Position numbers and translations under genes: made by a program. This document shows positions 62,806-64,000 of a stretch of DNA of 64,000 nt, piece by piece. This stretch comes from Globodera rostochiensis (taxonomy: Eukaryota; Nematoda; Chromadorea; Rhabditida; Heteroderidae): positions 1,136,008-1,200,007 of the forward strand of contig JAEVLN010000015.1 of assembly GCA_018350325.1 (NCBI GenBank). The letters run 5' to 3'. How positions within the stretch are numbered: the stretch's first letter is position 1; every line of letters starts with the position of its first letter. The notes under the pieces were generated by a model. It ran no database searches, was not told the DNA's origin, and was given only the letters and a program-made list of their open reading frames with translations.

Positions 62806-62994
62806 CTGTTTACACAAGCATCTTGGCCAAAATGGCACGTTTAGGAACGAATAATCCGGTTTAAAAAATGTAAACCCGGAAAAAATGACGCGATTTTTTG
62901 ACCTAATCTTCATTCAAACTTAAAGTATGTAATTAATGTGTTGCACTTTGCCAATAAACTTTGCCATTTTGCTTTTTGTTTTGTTTTGTTTTAC

Positions 62995-64000
62995 CACGGT
63001 GCTATGCGATCGCCTCGGGCGCATTTGGGCGCTGCTTCGATGCCCGCAGGCGCAGCCCTCCAACGGCACATCCCCCGCAGGGGAGCCGCCGTTCTTTCGT
63101 GCCATGGCGTACACAAATTGGACTTCATTTGTCGGCAGCGGCGGAGTGTCCGACTCGCCCTCGGAGCAGTGAGTGCTTGACCTTCGTTAGGAATTTGATT
63201 AGACAGACAGACGGACTCTCAATTGGACTGAGAAGCAAAAAAATGGTTCCCCGCCCGCGTTGATTCGAACCCACGACTCGTGGGCACTCTACCACTGAAC
63301 TACGCGCGACCCCTCTTGAAAATCCAATCGATCGATCAGAGACAAATCGATTGGTCGCAAAAGTAAATACCTTGAACGTTCGCGCGAGTAGCCATGCGAA
63401 CGCTGAGTGTGCTGCGGCTGGTCCGTGCCGGAAGGCGAGAACAGCAGCGACTGGTAGGAAGTGTTCAGCGAGATGGACGACGAATTCTCGCTGAGCGTGG
63501 ACGCGTACGAGCACCGACGAGGCGGAGGCGAACATTGGCGCAAAAGGTCAGCAGCGTCTTCACCATCCGACACTCGTGGCACCTGAGGCAGAGAATGGCA
63601 CGGCACCATATAACACAGTCAGTGCAGTACGCCTTGCCGTCCAGTACCTGGAGCAAAAGTGAGTCTTCGATGGGCCGGAAGTAGTTCTCGTAAGCGGGTG
63701 ACATCCAGAACGGGTTGTAGGACGGCGGCGGCTCGTCAGGCGGCGACTGCAGCGCAAACTCGGGCGGGCTGGGCGGGTCCAGCGAGATCTGGATGACCGC
63801 CAGTCGCTCCGCGAAGCGTCGCATGCGCGGCGACTGTTGCTGAGGCTCGCTGACGACGGGTGACGCTGCACCCGGCGCCAGGGCGTGTTTCAGCAACGAT
63901 TTGCGCCGCATTTGGGTGGGCGGCGCCGGGGGCAATTGGCGCAATGACGACGGATGGCCGCAAGTGCCGTCGCCCGAGGCGCCGCTCGGACCGGACGAGG
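62995..64000 (-). CDS. Probable 5' exons of the MAST gene (partial, runs off the window)
   Basis: Three minus-strand exons with good splice signals. One runs from the window edge to about 63656 (MRRKSLLKHAL, RMRRFAERLAVIQISLDPP, PPPSYNPFWMSP, LLLQ|GTACTG). The second spans about 63596-63374, following CTCTGCCTCAG (VPRVSDGEDAADLLRQ, SSSISLNTSYQSLLFSP, SRERS|GTATTT). The third ends near 62995 at CACCGTG|GTAAAAC (CSEGESDTPPLPTNE, MRPRRSHSTV). They are Ser/Pro-rich with no recognised domain, except a PPPSY motif of the WW-binding kind. Strand, spacing and the RRSHS-type phosphosite style fit an extended MAST N-terminus, but they could be a separate gene. The next MAST exon is 4 kb away. Confidence 0.5.
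63251..63309 (-). ncRNA. tRNA-like relic with A and B boxes but no anticodon arm
   Basis: On the minus strand, TCGCGCG pairs with CGGGCGG (six of seven, one wobble) as an acceptor stem. TAGTTCAGTGGTAGAG forms a D-arm and A box (63292-63302). CGTGGGTTCGAATCAACG forms a T-arm and B box GGTTCGAATCA (63261-63271). Only about 10 bases lie between the D-arm and T-arm, so the anticodon arm is missing. It sits in an intron between two probable MAST 5' exons. It may be a tRNA pseudogene, a SINE head, or an unusual Pol III transcript. Confidence 0.5.

Overview
The window is eukaryotic and very probably nematode. Introns are short (about 45-60 bp is common) and end in TTTCAG/TTTTAG. Protein genes are dense on both strands and some are closely spaced in the same orientation. 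Recognisable genes include a worm-like tau-tubulin kinase paralogue, a KIN-4-type MAST kinase and a small Pax gene. Long mono-G/mono-C tracts and DNA-transposon debris fill the non-coding sequence. A clade IV plant-parasitic nematode (cyst nematode type) is my guess, but nothing here proves it. All exon models were built by eye from reading frame, splice signals and remembered family features.

Layout. 1-1.75 kb: G-tract-rich non-coding. 1.75-8.27 (+): FHA + PHD-finger protein with a long low-complexity middle. 9.12-13.83 (-): exosome helicase MTR4. 14.67-16.00 (-): TTBK/CK1-like kinase with a TATA box. 16.0-19.4: mostly non-coding, with one possible broken cysteine-rich gene. 19.41-20.66 (+): short paired-box gene containing decayed exon copies. 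20.74-20.96: a displaced piece of MTR4. 21.2-24.8 (+): condensin II subunit D3, apparently missing its N-terminal part. 25.1-26.1 (-): methylthioribulose-1-phosphate dehydratase. 26.3-27.9 (-): C3orf33-like protein. 28-33.5: repeats, a satellite, a condensin-like fragment and a broken SDR gene. 33.47-34.53 (-): a zinc-finger gene with one finger per exon. 35.1-40.06 (+): RNA polymerase II RPB2. 40.28-42.2 (+): NDUFB10. 42.5-43.65 (+): phosphatidylinositol transfer protein. 44.3: a decayed copy of RPB2 exon 1. 44.8 to the window end (-): a very long MAST kinase gene whose 5' introns are packed with poly-G tracts, minisatellites, MITEs and a tRNA-like relic.

Most genes are housekeeping: transcription (RPB2), RNA decay (MTR4), chromosome condensation, respiration, lipid transfer and methionine salvage. 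RPB2/NDUFB10/PITP, and C3orf33-like/MtnB, have gaps of 200-250 bp in the same orientation, which suggests nematode operons.

The most unusual content is (i) the zinc-finger gene built from near-identical 131-bp exon+intron units, (ii) the paired-box gene with in situ exon duplication and decay, and (iii) repeated genomic copying of gene pieces with their introns (MTR4, RPB2 exon 1, possibly condensin D3). There are also several inverted-repeat element families, one with clear 8-bp target-site duplications.
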